A stretch of DNA of 64,000 nt from the NCBI GenBank assembly GCA_963791995.1, contig CAWBUQ010000018.1, positions 27,223 to 91,222 on the forward strand, given 5' to 3'. The position numbers were made by a program, and so were the translations under genes. Of this stretch, positions 63,767 through 64,000 are shown one piece after another. This DNA is from Bog-473 sp963791995. GTDB lineage: Bacteria > Actinomycetota > Acidimicrobiia > Acidimicrobiales > RAAP-2. The notes beneath the pieces are model-generated. The model did no database searches. It had not been told where the DNA came from and saw only the letters and a program-made list of their open reading frames with translations. The first letter of the stretch is position 1; the number at the start of each line of letters is the position of its first letter.

Positions 63767-63797
63767 CCAGTTGGCAACGTTTGTGGTCGCCAAGAGT

Positions 63798-64000
63798 TCA
63801 GGAGTTCTCTCCGTCACATGAGGAGGAACTTCCACCCGCAGGAGCCACCGCCATCGAATAGAACGTGACGACCATTCCAGTCGTTCCTGAATTGTCTCCC
63901 CCACCAGTGATGGAGAATCGATTGATGGGCTGATAGGAGAATGGACAGGAGTAATCGAGGTCCTTCGGTTGGATCATCAGATGCGGCTGGGTCGCTGTTG
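63798..64000 (-). CDS. partial protein of unknown function, C-terminus
   Basis: The last 66 codons of a minus-strand gene entering from the right edge (ending MAVAPAGGSSSSCDGENS). The frame is open to the edge with good codon use, QPKDLDYSCPFSYQPINRFS is well ordered, and no other frame here looks coding. It is probably an exported protein, with the family unknown. It is convergent with the GT39-like gene. Confidence 0.5.
   Translation of the reverse strand, partial: TATQPHLMIQPKDLDYSCPFSYQPINRFSITGGGDNSGTTGMVVTFYSMAVAPAGGSSSSCDGENS

Overview
The window is GC-rich, densely packed bacterial DNA with many GTG and TTG starts, frequent 4-bp ATGA/GTGA gene overlaps and promoters that lie directly on start codons (leaderless transcripts). 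Gene content points to an actinobacterium: a PASTA-domain Ser/Thr kinase, an F420-type deazaflavin reductase, a DUF2510+RDD protein, GatCAB, and secreted proteins with repeated GYWLVxxDGGVFxFGDA units, which are common in Acidimicrobiia. I infer Acidimicrobiia or a close relative; there is no rRNA here to prove it.

Layout. 1-1.4 kb: 5' part of ilvB (minus strand) behind a complete transcription-attenuation leader. 1.5-11.5 kb: accessory metabolism and regulators (acyl-CoA dehydrogenase, two-gene GntR/beta-propeller module, deazaflavin reductase, HTH+Clp_N protein, methyltransferase, membrane protein with winged-helix regulator, hydrolase, divergent IlvD/Edd dehydratase). 11.5-20.7 kb: MMPL exporter with divergent TetR, hydrolase-gatC-gatA-gatB operon, SCP2-like protein, DHA2 MFS exporter. 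20.8-33.2 kb: a second GntR/beta-propeller module, PASTA kinase, ligA, mnmA, cysteine desulfurase, aldehyde dehydrogenase, acyl-CoA ligase. 33-37 kb: sirtuin and two polytopic envelope proteins. 37-41.4 kb: polyamine-type gene set (C26 glutamine amidotransferase, glutamine-synthetase-like enzyme) and an FGGY kinase. 41.4-45.5 kb: YceI/MarR pair and secreted proteins. 45.7-48.2 kb: SDR-SDR-VOC operon. 48.7-56.3 kb: ileS and small enzymes. 56.3-58.9 kb: an Xre/nucleotidyltransferase toxin-antitoxin pair with a TnpB element inserted at its 3' end. 58.9-64 kb: beta-helix/repeat surface protein, a rearranged duplicate of the 42-45 kb locus, and another polytopic membrane protein.

Many genes (gatA, gatB, ileS, the FGGY kinase, glutamine synthetase, MMPL, an HAD hydrolase and others) are broken by single-base shifts, some clearly at G/C runs. 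They include genes that should be essential and the proteins read on in the next frame. I treat these as probable sequencing or assembly indels, not decay, and give one joined span per gene.

The most notable items are the ilvB attenuator with a leaderless ILVLV leader peptide; the TnpB element with about 21-bp imperfect terminal inverted repeats and 9-bp flanking direct repeats; the two paralogous GntR/beta-propeller modules; the duplicated MarR-tail/secreted-protein locus; and a set of well-placed palindromic operators.
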